Assembly (NCBI RefSeq): GCF_001424905.1
Contig: NZ_LMCU01000001.1
Span: forward strand, 2,535,480 to 2,599,479
Direction: 5' to 3'
Length of the DNA stretch: 64,000 nucleotides
Source: Leifsonia sp. Root112D2
GTDB lineage: Bacteria > Actinomycetota > Actinomycetes > Actinomycetales > Microbacteriaceae
Shown here: piece by piece, positions 43,641 through 54,278 of the stretch
How the letters are laid out: each line of letters begins with the position of its first letter
How positions within the stretch are numbered: position 1 is the stretch's first letter
Notes under the pieces: model-generated
What the model was told of the DNA's origin: nothing
Database searches by the model: none
The model's input: only the letters and a program-made list of their open reading frames with translations
Position numbers and translations under genes: made by a program

Positions 43641-45443
43641 GTGTTGGAGAGACTCATACCCTTTCGCTGGCTGCTGGAGCCGGTCATCGGAGTGCTCTTT
43701 CTCACGCTGTGGCTGCTGGCCCAGCTCGGTCAGGACGTTCGAGGCACCATCACGATGGTGTTTCTCTGCGGTGCCATCGCACTCTCGCGCATCGCTCCAT
43801 CGACGGCGCTGGGCATTGCGGCTCTCGGGGTGCTGCTCGACCTGATCGATGTCGTCGCTCTTCCCACCAGTGGTCAGTGGTGCGGGTACCTCGCTCTGCT
43901 GCTCGCGGTGACCGGCATCGTCTCGCACGGGCGCCCCGTCACGCGATGGCTGGCTCTCGCGGGCGCACTGCTTGTAGGCCCCATCGGCGCGTACCTCCTG
44001 CTTTTCGCGGCCGAATCGAGCATTGTTCCCGCCGCTCCCGGTGGGGCGGGCGCGCTCGTACGTACCGTGCTTGTCGTGCTCATGCTCTCCATCGGCCAGG
44101 TGATGGCGTGGCTGCTCGGCTTCGTCGTCGGTCGTCAGCGCCTCACCCAGCGCTCGGCGGGCTCATCCGTGCTGGTGTGGCTGGCCCAGTCCGGGGGCGC
44201 CGTCACCCCACAGGCCGCCCCGGGAAGCGACGAGCCGGTGCTCGTACGTCGGCTGAGCCGCACGCAACTGGTGCTCGACGTGGTGATAGCCGCGGCGTTC
44301 TTCCTGTTGGCCGCAGTGGGAGTCTTCGGTCAGAGCGCTCACGCTCTGCTCGTTCTGCTCGGCTTGAGCATTGCCCTCGCCCTGCGCAGGCTGTCCCCAC
44401 CCGTCGCGCTGGGCGTCGCCTGGTTCTCGGCGATAGGACAGATGCTCGGCGGGGGCGGCATTACGCCGGGCGATGTCGCGATTCTTGCCGTGTTATATGC
44501 CACCTCGGCATACGGGGATCGAATCACGCGTTGGGCGGGCCTGATCTCGGCCGGCGTCGGTGCGATAGTCGCCGCGTTGTATCTCACGCTCACGAGTGCG
44601 CTCTCACAGACGATGTTCTCGGCAGTCTCAAGTCGGCTCGGCGAGTTGGCGCTGCAATTCGTCTTCCTTGCCGTCGTCAGCGCCACGGTACTGGGCCTCT
44701 CGTGGGTGCTGGGGCTACTCGCCCGCACCTGGCGAAATGCGCGCGTGAGCAGGCGCGCGCAGATTGCGGCGGAGGAGCAGCGGCAGAGGGCTCAGCAGAG
44801 CGTGGTTGTCGAGCAGGAGCGCAACCGCATCGCGCGTGACATGCATGACGTTGTCGCGCACTCACTCGCGGTGGTGATAGCCCAGGCCGATGGCGCCCGA
44901 TACGCGAGGCACGCCGACCCGGAATCGGTGGATGAGGCCCTGAAGACCATCTCGACGACAGCGCGCGAGGCGCTCGGCGATGTGCGGCTGCTGCTCGGGG
45001 AACTGCGGCACAGCCAGGGATCGGGCCCTCAGCCCGGAATCGACGATCTTCAACGGCTCCTCGAACAGCTGAACCATGCCGGTTTGCCGGTAGCGTTCAC
45101 GCAGGAGGGGGTGCCGACGCCGTTGGGCGGCGGACTGCAGATGGCGATCTATCGCATCGTGCAGGAGGCGCTCACGAATGCCCTTCGACACGGAGACACG
45201 AATGAGGAGGCACAGCTGGTGATCGACTGGAGGCAGGACGGCGTGAAGCTCACGGTGATCAACAGAATGCCGCTGGTGCCGGCACTGCCGAGCGGCGCGC
45301 GCGGCGGGCACGGCGTACCGGGCATGCGCGAGAGAGCCACCCTCGCCGGCGGCTGGCTGAGCGCCGAGCCGGGCAACGGCCTCTTCACGGTGAGCGCGTA
45401 TTTGCCCTCGGCCGTCGGCCCGCACCCCGGGACGCTCGCGTGA
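43641..45443 (+). CDS. NarL-type sensor histidine kinase with duplicated membrane sensor
   Basis: A 600-aa sensor kinase. The N-terminal 360 residues contain two similar hydrophobic modules (about 10-125 and 208-320); compare ALSRIAPSTALGIA with ALRRLSPPVALGVA, and PVTRWLALAG with RITRWAGLIS. A coiled-coil linker leads to the HisKA_3 domain with phospho-acceptor H402 in RNRIARDMHDVVAHSL, and a C-terminal ATPase domain (IVQEALTNALRHG). No large external domain is present, so it probably senses membrane state. It overlaps the response regulator by 4 nt. Confidence 0.9.
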   Translation: MLERLIPFRWLLEPVIGVLFLTLWLLAQLGQDVRGTITMVFLCGAIALSRIAPSTALGIAALGVLLDLIDVVALPTSGQWCGYLALLLAVTGIVSHGRPVTRWLALAGALLVGPIGAYLLLFAAESSIVPAAPGGAGALVRTVLVVLMLSIGQVMAWLLGFVVGRQRLTQRSAGSSVLVWLAQSGGAVTPQAAPGSDEPVLVRRLSRTQLVLDVVIAAAFFLLAAVGVFGQSAHALLVLLGLSIALALRRLSPPVALGVAWFSAIGQMLGGGGITPGDVAILAVLYATSAYGDRITRWAGLISAGVGAIVAALYLTLTSALSQTMFSAVSSRLGELALQFVFLAVVSATVLGLSWVLGLLARTWRNARVSRRAQIAAEEQRQRAQQSVVVEQERNRIARDMHDVVAHSLAVVIAQADGARYARHADPESVDEALKTISTTAREALGDVRLLLGELRHSQGSGPQPGIDDLQRLLEQLNHAGLPVAFTQEGVPTPLGGGLQMAIYRIVQEALTNALRHGDTNEEAQLVIDWRQDGVKLTVINRMPLVPALPSGARGGHGVPGMRERATLAGGWLSAEPGNGLFTVSAYLPSAVGPHPGTLA

Positions 45444-46117
45444 GCGCGGCGGCAATCACGGTTGCCCTCGTCGACGACCAGGCGCTGTTTCGCGCCGGAA
45501 TCCGCATGCTGGTGAGCTCCCAGCCCGACCTCGAATTCGTCGGCGAAGCGGGAAACGGCGTCGAGGGCGGGCAGCTTGTGGAACGGGTCGCGCCGGATGT
45601 CGTGCTGATGGACATCCGAATGCCCGTCATGGACGGAATCGCTGCAACCGAGTCGATCATCGCCTCGGCCACGCGCCGGGGGGTCGACGCGCCACGCATC
45701 ATCGTGCTCACCACCTTCGATCTGGACGAGTCTGCGGCGCGTGCCATTCGCGGTGGTGCGAGCGGCTTCGTGCTGAAGGATGCCGAACCCGAGTTTCTAC
45801 TCGCAGCCATCCGCACCGTGCACGCGGGCAACGCGGTGATTGCCCCCGGTGCGACACGGGAGTTGTTCGAACACTTTTCGAGAACACCGGCGGCCGCCAC
45901 GCCAGCGGTACCCGCCGAATACGGCGCGCTGACGGCGCGCGAGCGGGAGATATTCTCGCTTGCCGCGCGTGGCCTGAGCAACGCGGAAATCGCGGGCGCG
46001 GAGTACCTCAGCGAGGCGACGGTCAAGACGCACATCAGCCGCATTCTCAGCAAACTGTCGCTGCGTGATCGCGTGCAGCTTGTCGTCTACGCCTTCGGGC
46101 ATGGTCTCACGGGCTGA
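45440..46117 (+). CDS. NarL/FixJ-family response regulator
   Basis: A 225-aa response regulator. The receiver domain has the acidic pair D12-D13, phospho-acceptor D58 (VVLMDIRMPVMDG) and the conserved Lys in FVLKDAEPE. The C-terminal LuxR-type helix-turn-helix reads LTAREREIFSLAARGLSNAEIAGAEYLSEATVKTHISRILSKL. The GTG start overlaps the kinase stop codon (GTGA). The following gene, an ABC ATPase, is the likeliest target given position 90 nt downstream. Confidence 0.93.
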   Translation: MSAAAITVALVDDQALFRAGIRMLVSSQPDLEFVGEAGNGVEGGQLVERVAPDVVLMDIRMPVMDGIAATESIIASATRRGVDAPRIIVLTTFDLDESAARAIRGGASGFVLKDAEPEFLLAAIRTVHAGNAVIAPGATRELFEHFSRTPAAATPAVPAEYGALTAREREIFSLAARGLSNAEIAGAEYLSEATVKTHISRILSKLSLRDRVQLVVYAFGHGLTG

Positions 46118-46195
46118 TCGCCATTCCAATGCAGTCATTCGCAGGAGTGACAAGGATCATCACCCAGCCCGATTCGCCTCCCACCGTCTGATTTC

Positions 46196-46201
46196 TAGCG
46201 T
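46196..46201 (+). promoter_or_regulatory. -10 hexamer of ABC exporter genes (leaderless type)
   Basis: TAGCGT followed by GGGAGC and the ATG at 46208. The exporter therefore probably has its own promoter, which the upstream response regulator could control. Confidence 0.45.
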
Positions 46202-46207
46202 GGGAGC

Positions 46208-46969
46208 ATGGAAATCAGCACAGTAGACATCGGCCTTGTTGCACGCGTTGCAAATGCCACCAAATCCTATGGGGTCGGCGCGAACGCCGTGACGGCCCTC
46301 GACGACGTCTCAATCGGCATCCGCAGCGGTGAATTCACGGCAATCATGGGTCCGAGCGGCTCCGGCAAGTCGACTCTCATGCACATCATGGCCGGGCTCG
46401 ATACGGTCAGCAGCGGGCGGGTGTGGCTCGGCGACACCGACATCACCGGCATGGGAGACCGTCAGCTCACGGTGCTGCGTCGGCGTCGAGTCGGCTTCGT
46501 GTTCCAGTCGTTCAACCTCGTACCGACGCTGGATATCGAGGGAAACATCATGCTTCCGTTCGAATTGGACGGGCGCAGGCCTTCAGCCGCCGAACGCGAG
46601 TGGGTCGACCACCTGACGGGCACCCTCGGCCTGTCGGACCGGCTGCGGCATCGCCCGCACGAACTCTCCGGCGGGCAGCAGCAGCGCGTGGCCATCGCGA
46701 GGGCTCTCGCCACCAAGCCCGACCTCATCTTCGCCGACGAGCCCACCGGCAACCTCGACTCGCGCACGGGCCATGAGGTGCTCGCGTTGCTCGCCGCCGC
46801 GAGCACGAGCTATGGCCAAAGCATCGCGATGGTCACGCACGACCCGATTGCGGCCAGCCATGCCGATCGCATTCTGTTCCTGGCCGACGGCCGGGTGGTC
46901 AATGAGCGTGCGCGCTCCAGCGCCGAGGACATCTCCGGATACATGCTGGCGATGGAGCGCCGCTCATGA
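46208..46969 (+). CDS. MacB/LolD-type ABC exporter ATPase
   Basis: A 253-aa ATPase of the MacB/BceA type. Walker A is GPSGSGKST, the signature is LSGGQQQR, Walker B is [12 protein letters not shown] with the family-specific PTGNLD, and the switch His is in MVTHDPIA. It pairs with the FtsX-type permease whose start overlaps its stop codon. This class drives mechanotransmission for export or antimicrobial-peptide protection. The two-component system upstream fits a Bce-like sensing arrangement. Confidence 0.92.
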   Translation: MEISTVDIGLVARVANATKSYGVGANAVTALDDVSIGIRSGEFTAIMGPSGSGKSTLMHIMAGLDTVSSGRVWLGDTDITGMGDRQLTVLRRRRVGFVFQSFNLVPTLDIEGNIMLPFELDGRRPSAAEREWVDHLTGTLGLSDRLRHRPHELSGGQQQRVAIARALATKPDLIFADEPTGNLDSRTGHEVLALLAAASTSYGQSIAMVTHDPIAASHADRILFLADGRVVNERARSSAEDISGYMLAMERRS

Positions 46970-48381
46970 GCCGCGGATTCGCCTCACTGGCTTCGGGCGC
47001 CCGGGAACACCGGGCCAGCATTCTCGTCTCCGCCCTCAGCTCGGCGTTCGGCGTGACGCTGCTGCTGGCCACGGGGGTGCTGTCAACCTATATTGCGCAG
47101 GATTCCGTCGGAGAACACGGCTCCGTGCAGCTCATGCTCACGATCGTCGCCATGGTCTTCATCGTGATAGCCGTCTACGTCGGTGCCATCGTGACGACCA
47201 ACACCTTTGCCACGATCATTGCCGGCCGCACACGCACCATTGCACTGCTGCGGCTGATCGGGTCGAGTGCGGCTGCTCAGCGTCGCGCTGTCGCGGGCGA
47301 GGGCTTTCTCGTCGGTGTTCTCGGTTCGCTGACCGGGGCGGCCGTCGGCGTCATCGCCACGATGATCGGGGTAGCGATCCTGGTCTCTTCCGGAACGCTG
47401 CCCGATCTGTCATACAGCTTTGTCTCGCCGCTTCTTGTGCTGCCGGTGGTCATAGTGATCCTGAGCACGTGGCTGGCATCCTGGATCGGGTCGCGCCGGG
47501 TGCTCTCGGTCAGCCCGATGCAGGCCACGGGTAACGCCGAAGAGCCCAGTCGCGAGCAGAGCGTGGGGCGCACGGGCCGCAACATTCTCGCGATAGTGCT
47601 GATGGTGATCGGCTTCGGATTTCTGGCACTGGGCATCATGATCGGGCTCGTCTCGCCCCTTGGCGTGTTAGTGGGACTCGTCGGCGGTGTCGTCTCGTTC
47701 ACCGGCCTGGTGTTCGGCGCGCACCTCGTGATGCCCCCGGTACTGCGGTTCACCGGTTCGCTACTCGGCAGATCGGCGCCGGCACGCCTGGCGGCGGCCA
47801 ATGCCGTGCGCTACCCGGAACGCAGCTCGCGCACGACCATCGGGCTCGTCATCGGCGTCACGCTCATCACCATGTTCGCCGTTGCTGTGCAGAGCTATCG
47901 CACCATCGTGTTCGCCGGAGCGGCCAATGACCCCGAGCTGTACCAGGGGACCGGCCAGGTGCTCGATATCACCACCTCTGTCTTCTCGGTGCTCATCGGT
48001 TTCTCGGCGGTGATAGCGGCCGTCGGCATGATCAACAATCTCTCGCTCAGTGTGCTGCAGCGCTCGCGTGAACTGGGGCTGCTGCGGGCGCTCGGCTTCA
48101 GCGGCGGTCAGGTACGAGCGATGATTCTGGCGGAGAGCGTGCAGATGACGGTGGCCTCGGTGCTGGCCGGGCTCGTGCTGGGGGTCTTCTATGGCTGGGC
48201 GGGCGCACAATCCCTGTTGGGCTCCATTCAAGGGGGGCCTGGATTGGTGGCCCCGAGTGTGCCCTGGCCTGTCGTGGCGCTGGCGGTTGTGGGCGCAGCG
48301 GTGCTTGCGGTGTTGGCATCCGTAGCACCGACCAGACGGGCGACGCGTGTCTCTCCGGTTGTCGCGCTCGCCGTTGAATGA
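46966..48381 (+). CDS. FtsX/MacB-type ABC permease
   Basis: A 471-aa permease. It has two similar halves, each with an FtsX-like domain: IVTTNTFATIIAGRTRTIALLRLIGSS in the first, and MINNLSLSVLQRSRELGLLRALGFSGGQVRAMILAESV in the second. About eight helices in total are visible. The large external domain of MacB is lacking; the halves are joined by a hydrophobic linker. The ATG overlaps the ATPase stop (ATGA). Likely exports or counters a membrane-active compound; substrate unknown. Confidence 0.9.
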   Translation: MSRGFASLASGAREHRASILVSALSSAFGVTLLLATGVLSTYIAQDSVGEHGSVQLMLTIVAMVFIVIAVYVGAIVTTNTFATIIAGRTRTIALLRLIGSSAAAQRRAVAGEGFLVGVLGSLTGAAVGVIATMIGVAILVSSGTLPDLSYSFVSPLLVLPVVIVILSTWLASWIGSRRVLSVSPMQATGNAEEPSREQSVGRTGRNILAIVLMVIGFGFLALGIMIGLVSPLGVLVGLVGGVVSFTGLVFGAHLVMPPVLRFTGSLLGRSAPARLAAANAVRYPERSSRTTIGLVIGVTLITMFAVAVQSYRTIVFAGAANDPELYQGTGQVLDITTSVFSVLIGFSAVIAAVGMINNLSLSVLQRSRELGLLRALGFSGGQVRAMILAESVQMTVASVLAGLVLGVFYGWAGAQSLLGSIQGGPGLVAPSVPWPVVALAVVGAAVLAVLASVAPTRRATRVSPVVALAVE

Positions 48382-48501
48382 GAAGAAGCTGAACATTCGA
48401 CAGAGAGCCCCCGTGAGTTGTGGACGTGAAGGCTATCCGTAGGCTGAGAAGCATCGTGCAGCCCGAGAATGGAGTTTCCGGTCCGTGAAAGGTTTGCCCC
48501 G

Positions 48502-49794
48502 ATGATCGCTGGTCTGCTCGCCCTCAAGATAGCGTCCACCGCTTTTCTCATCCCGCTGGATGTCGCGGCAGCGGTCCTGTTCGTCTATCTGCTGGTGCGC
48601 ATGCCGCCACGTCGGCTGCTGCTGCAGTCGCTTGTCGCTCTCGTGCTCGGCGCCATTGTCGGATACGTGACGTGTTGGCTCCTTGCCGATGTGTGGGATG
48701 TGTTCGGGGTGCCGTTGACTCTGGTGACGCGCATCTGGGCGATCCTTGCCTTCGTCGGGGTCTTCGTGGCTGTTGCCAACCTGTGGGGGAGCCGCTGGTG
48801 GCGCAAGGTCATCGCGGTGCTTGCCGTGCCGATCTTTCTTCTCACGTCTGCGGCAGCCATCAACGTCGACTTCGGTGCATACTCCACGGTGAAAGAGGCG
48901 ATGGGCCTGACCGCCTATCGCGCGCTGGCCCATCACGAGGTGGCGGGAAAGTCCGGGGTGATGGATCCGCATCTGGGCGCCGACTGGAGAGCACCGGCGG
49001 GAATGCCCGACGCAGGCACGGTGGGAGCGGTGACCATCCCTGCCACCATTTCCGGGTTCAAGGCACGAACCGCGGACGTCTACTTTCCGCCGGCGGCGCT
49101 CGTTGCGCATCCGCCGGTGCTGCCGGTGCTCGTGCTCTTCGCAGGACAGCCAGGCCACCCGAGCGACATGCTTCTGGCCGGAAAGGCGACCGCTGACCTG
49201 AACGCGTTCGCCGCCGCCCATCACGGTCTCGCCCCGATTGTCGTGGCGCCCGATCAGCTCGGTTCTCCCGACCGCAATCCGATGTGCGTTGACTCGCCGC
49301 TGGGAAATTCGGAGACGTATCTCACGGTGGACGTGCCGAAGTGGATCAAGAGTCACCTCAAGGTCAGCTCGAGTGCCAGATACTGGGCGGTCGGCGGATT
49401 CTCGCAGGGCGGCACCTGTGCCACACAGTTTGGCTTTGGGCATCCGAATCTGTTTGGGTCGGTCATTGACATCTCGGGCGAGATCGCACCGACCATCGGC
49501 GCGGCGACCGTGGCGAAAGGCTTCGGGGGCTCCGCGGCCGCCTACGACGCGGCCAAGCCGCTCACACTGTTGGCGCGCCATGCGCCATATGCCGACAGCT
49601 GGGCCTTTTTCGGAGTGGGGGCACTCGACGCGAAATACACGCGGTACGCGCTTGCCCTGCAGGACGGGGCGAATGCCGCGGGAGTGACCACGACGCTGAC
49701 CCGTTCCCCGAACACCGGTCACGACTGGAATACCGTGAGGTATTTGCTGAAGCTCGCCATCCCCGCTGTCTCTACGCGCCTGGGCCTGGGCTGA
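48502..49794 (+). CDS. Membrane-anchored alpha/beta hydrolase (esterase-D-like)
   Basis: A 430-aa protein. Residues 1-130 hold about four hydrophobic helices; the rest is an extracytoplasmic alpha/beta hydrolase domain. The nucleophile elbow is GGFSQGG with S301; H407 (NTGHDW) and D376 (GALDAKY) are plausible triad partners. The layout resembles actinobacterial esterases near mycolyltransferases. The ATG at 48502 has GAAAGG 8 nt upstream; an in-frame ATG at 48469 is less likely. Its stop codon overlaps the start of the aminoacyl-PG synthase-like gene, suggesting linked lipid substrates. Confidence 0.82.
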   Translation: MIAGLLALKIASTAFLIPLDVAAAVLFVYLLVRMPPRRLLLQSLVALVLGAIVGYVTCWLLADVWDVFGVPLTLVTRIWAILAFVGVFVAVANLWGSRWWRKVIAVLAVPIFLLTSAAAINVDFGAYSTVKEAMGLTAYRALAHHEVAGKSGVMDPHLGADWRAPAGMPDAGTVGAVTIPATISGFKARTADVYFPPAALVAHPPVLPVLVLFAGQPGHPSDMLLAGKATADLNAFAAAHHGLAPIVVAPDQLGSPDRNPMCVDSPLGNSETYLTVDVPKWIKSHLKVSSSARYWAVGGFSQGGTCATQFGFGHPNLFGSVIDISGEIAPTIGAATVAKGFGGSAAAYDAAKPLTLLARHAPYADSWAFFGVGALDAKYTRYALALQDGANAAGVTTTLTRSPNTGHDWNTVRYLLKLAIPAVSTRLGLG

Positions 49795-52301
49795 TGAGCA
49801 TGCGTGCTCGGGTGCATCCGACGCTCGGGTTCCTCGGAAACCTGGTGCGCACGCATCCGTTTACGTCGAGCTATGTGCTGGTGCTCATCGTCATCGCCGC
49901 CGCGACGCCGGCGTTGGCCCAGCGGCATCATGGCTACCGGCTCGGTGTGGGTACCGGCTATGAGCCCTTCATCGAGCAACATCAGTGGTGGACGCCGCTG
50001 ACCAGCTTCGTCTTCACCAATACGGCGGCGGAACTCGTACTCGTTCTCGCGGTCGCGGCCATCGTCGTCGGCGTGGCGGAGTCGCTCATGGGGTGGCGCC
50101 GTACGCTCATCGCGTTCGTGGTGACGGGAGTCGCCGGAACGGTGGCGGGCATCGGCCTGCAGGCACTGGGAAGTCACGGCAACGAACTGTGGTCGCACCG
50201 GGTGATAGAACTGGCCTCGCTCGACCCCCTGACCGCCATCGCCGGCACCATCATGACGGCGAGCGGATTCGCCAGTGTGCTGTGGCGACGCCGGATCCGC
50301 GTGCTGACCCTTCTCATCTCCCTCGTCTTTCTGCTCTACTCGGGCCAGCCGTCAGACCTCTACCGGCTGCTCGCCGTGCTCATCGGCCTGCTGCTCGGCA
50401 TGGTGATGCGCTCGCAACGGCATGTGCTGGCGTGGACCCGCAGCTCCCATCACGAGATTCGGGTACTGATGGCGTCAGTGGTGGCGATCTCGGCCATCGG
50501 CCCCGTCATTGCGTTGCTCGCCCCCACGCGCTTTGGCCCGCTGGCGCCCGTGGCCATGCTGATCAGCGACAGCGTTCCCGATGCGGGGGGAGTGCTCAAC
50601 ATGTGCCGTGTGACGGATGTGACGAGCAGCTGTCTGCGCGATCTCACCCTGGAGCGCATCGACAGCCCCGGAGCGGTTCTCGTCTCGATCGTGCCGCTCA
50701 TTGCGCTGCTTCTGGCCTCATACGGGCTCGTGCGCTCGAGGAGGTTCGCCGTGTGGCTCGCGGTGGCGGTGAACCTGTTTCTCACCGTTCTCGGCGCTGT
50801 CGCGTTCGGGCTGTTCCCCGCGCCGGGATCGCGGCCCGGCCTGGCCCACACTCCCGCGCGGTACTGGGAGGTGGCGTTGGCTCTCATCGTGTCGATGCTG
50901 CTGCCGCTGCTGATAGCCATCGCCCTGGTCGTCTTGCGCAGGCACTTCACATTGCTGGCGTCGCGGCGTCGCATCCGGCAATACGTGCTGACCGTGATCA
51001 TCGCGGGCGCCGGCCTCGCGGCGGTGTACGTCGGGGCGGGCTGGGCCGTGCGCGATTCGGCGTTCACGCGCGCGGTCAACCTGGGCGACCTGCTGGCGGA
51101 CGTTGCCGAACGCTTCGTGCCCCTCGGCTTCGTTCGGCACGCGCCAGTGGATTTCTTGCCGAACACTCCGCTGGGGTTTGCCCTGTATCACGGTGTCGGC
51201 GCGGTCTTCTGGGCGATAGTGGTGCTGGCCGCGATTCGACCCCTGCTCGACACGCCGGCGCGCGAGCACGGTAGTGACGTCGCACGCATCCGCACCCTGC
51301 TTGAAACCGGCGGGGGCGATGCGCTGTCGTTCATGGCCACCTGGCCGGGTAACTCCTACTGGTTCGACGCCGCGGGAGACACCGCCGTCGCCTATCGCGT
51401 CGTGGGTCGAGTGGCGCTCACCGTGGGCAGCCCGTTTGGTTCGGCGGCCTCGACGGAGAAATCTATCGGTCGATTTGCGCAATTCTGCGATGACAACGAT
51501 TGGATCCCGGTCTTCTACAGCGTTCCGAGCGAACTCAAGCAGGTGTTCGACTCGATGGGGTGGGAGAGCATGATCGTGGCCGAAGAGACCGTGATCCGGC
51601 CCCGGGAGTGGAGCACCACCGGCAAACGCTGGCAGGACGTGCGCAGCTCCATCAACCGTGCCCAACGCGCGGGCGTTCGTGCCGTGTGGTCCTCGTATTC
51701 CGCTCTCTCCCTGACGCAGTCGGCGCAGCTGGCTGAGATGTCAGAACAGTGGGTGGCCGAGAAGGAACTGCCCGAGATGGGCTTCACGCTCGGTGGACTC
51801 GACGAACTGCGCGACCCTGCGGTTCGCCTCATGCTGGCCGTCGACGAGGCGGGGTTGGTCGAGGGCGTCACCAGTTGGCTGCCCTCGTATCGAGACGGTG
51901 TGGTGATCGGATGGACCCTCGACTTCATGCGTCGTCGCCCCGACGGCATCAACGGGGTGATGGAGTTTCTCATCGCCTCTGCTGCAGAGCGAATGCGCGA
52001 CGACGGCATCGAATTCATGAGTCTCTCGGCCGCCCCCTTGGCGCACACGGGGGGCGTCACCAGCGACGCGGCGTCCTTCACCGACCGCATTCTCGGCTAC
52101 CTGAGCACGTCGCTGGAACCGGTCTACGGTTTTCGTTCCCTGCTCTCGTTCAAGCGAAAGTTCCAGCCCGAGTTTCACCCGCTGCTCATGGCGTATCCGG
52201 ATGCCGTCGCGCTTCCGACGATAGGCCTGGCACTCGCGAGGGCCTACCTGCCGACCGTCTCCATCGCGGAGGCCGCCACGCTGGTGCGTGGCCGCGCGTA
52301 G
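49794..52301 (+). CDS. Phosphatidylglycerol lysyltransferase-like protein with rhomboid-like N-terminus
   Basis: An 835-aa membrane protein. The C-terminal 340 residues match the DUF2156/LPG-synthase domain that transfers an amino acid from tRNA to phosphatidylglycerol (PGNSYWFDAAGDTAVAYRVVGRVALTVGSP, and later EFMSLSAAPLAH). The rest has about 12 helices. Residues 20-210 resemble a rhomboid fold (QHQWWTPLTSFVFTNTAAELVL, GWRRTLIAFVVTGVAGTV) but no clear Ser-His catalytic pair is visible. The ATG at 49794 overlaps the hydrolase stop. Aminoacylated lipids lower the negative surface charge and protect from cationic peptides. Confidence 0.82.
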   Translation: MSMRARVHPTLGFLGNLVRTHPFTSSYVLVLIVIAAATPALAQRHHGYRLGVGTGYEPFIEQHQWWTPLTSFVFTNTAAELVLVLAVAAIVVGVAESLMGWRRTLIAFVVTGVAGTVAGIGLQALGSHGNELWSHRVIELASLDPLTAIAGTIMTASGFASVLWRRRIRVLTLLISLVFLLYSGQPSDLYRLLAVLIGLLLGMVMRSQRHVLAWTRSSHHEIRVLMASVVAISAIGPVIALLAPTRFGPLAPVAMLISDSVPDAGGVLNMCRVTDVTSSCLRDLTLERIDSPGAVLVSIVPLIALLLASYGLVRSRRFAVWLAVAVNLFLTVLGAVAFGLFPAPGSRPGLAHTPARYWEVALALIVSMLLPLLIAIALVVLRRHFTLLASRRRIRQYVLTVIIAGAGLAAVYVGAGWAVRDSAFTRAVNLGDLLADVAERFVPLGFVRHAPVDFLPNTPLGFALYHGVGAVFWAIVVLAAIRPLLDTPAREHGSDVARIRTLLETGGGDALSFMATWPGNSYWFDAAGDTAVAYRVVGRVALTVGSPFGSAASTEKSIGRFAQFCDDNDWIPVFYSVPSELKQVFDSMGWESMIVAEETVIRPREWSTTGKRWQDVRSSINRAQRAGVRAVWSSYSALSLTQSAQLAEMSEQWVAEKELPEMGFTLGGLDELRDPAVRLMLAVDEAGLVEGVTSWLPSYRDGVVIGWTLDFMRRRPDGINGVMEFLIASAAERMRDDGIEFMSLSAAPLAHTGGVTSDAASFTDRILGYLSTSLEPVYGFRSLLSFKRKFQPEFHPLLMAYPDAVALPTIGLALARAYLPTVSIAEAATLVRGRA

Positions 52302-52343
52302 GGTGCGTCCCGCCGGGAAGGCGCGGCGCGCATCCGCTGGTGG

Positions 52344-52349
52344 TATTCT
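52344..52349 (+). promoter_or_regulatory. -10 hexamer of leuA leader
   Basis: TATTCT lies 7 nt before the GTG of a leucine-rich leader peptide, so transcription may start at that codon. Confidence 0.45.
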
Positions 52350-52356
52350 CTATTTT

Positions 52357-52401
52357 GTGCCGTACGGTTTGCTCCTCCTTAGCTGCCGCGACGAGTCCTA
52401 A
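52357..52401 (+). CDS. leuA leader peptide with four consecutive Leu codons
   Basis: A 14-codon frame begins with GTG and reads V-P-Y-G-L-L-L-L-S-C-R-D-E-S, then TAA. The Leu run uses TTG, CTC, CTC and CTT. It is immediately followed by a hairpin and lies 67 nt before leuA. Leader peptides of this sort sense charged tRNA-Leu through ribosome stalling. Confidence 0.8.
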   Translation: MPYGLLLLSCRDES

Positions 52402-52422
52402 TTCAGGCCTCCCTCGTCGCGG
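52386..52422 (+). terminator. leuA attenuator hairpin
   Basis: CCGCGACGAG (52386-52395) and CTCGTCGCGG (52413-52422) are perfect 10-bp arms around a 17-nt loop, followed by AGTTTGTCGTT. The left arm lies in the last codons of the leader peptide, so ribosome position decides whether the stem forms. Confidence 0.72.
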
Positions 52423-52462
52423 AGTTTGTCGTTGGCTGACCACCATTCGCGAGGAGAAGTAG

Positions 52463-54241
<1,779 letters not shown>

Positions 54242-54266
54242 CGGCGCATCCGTCAGCTTCGCGGGG

Positions 54267-54272
54267 GATAAT
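54267..54272 (+). promoter_or_regulatory. -10 hexamer of recO (leaderless type)
   Basis: GATAAT (one mismatch from TATAAT) followed by CGAGGC and the GTG at 54279. Confidence 0.5.
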
Positions 54273-54278
54273 CGAGGC

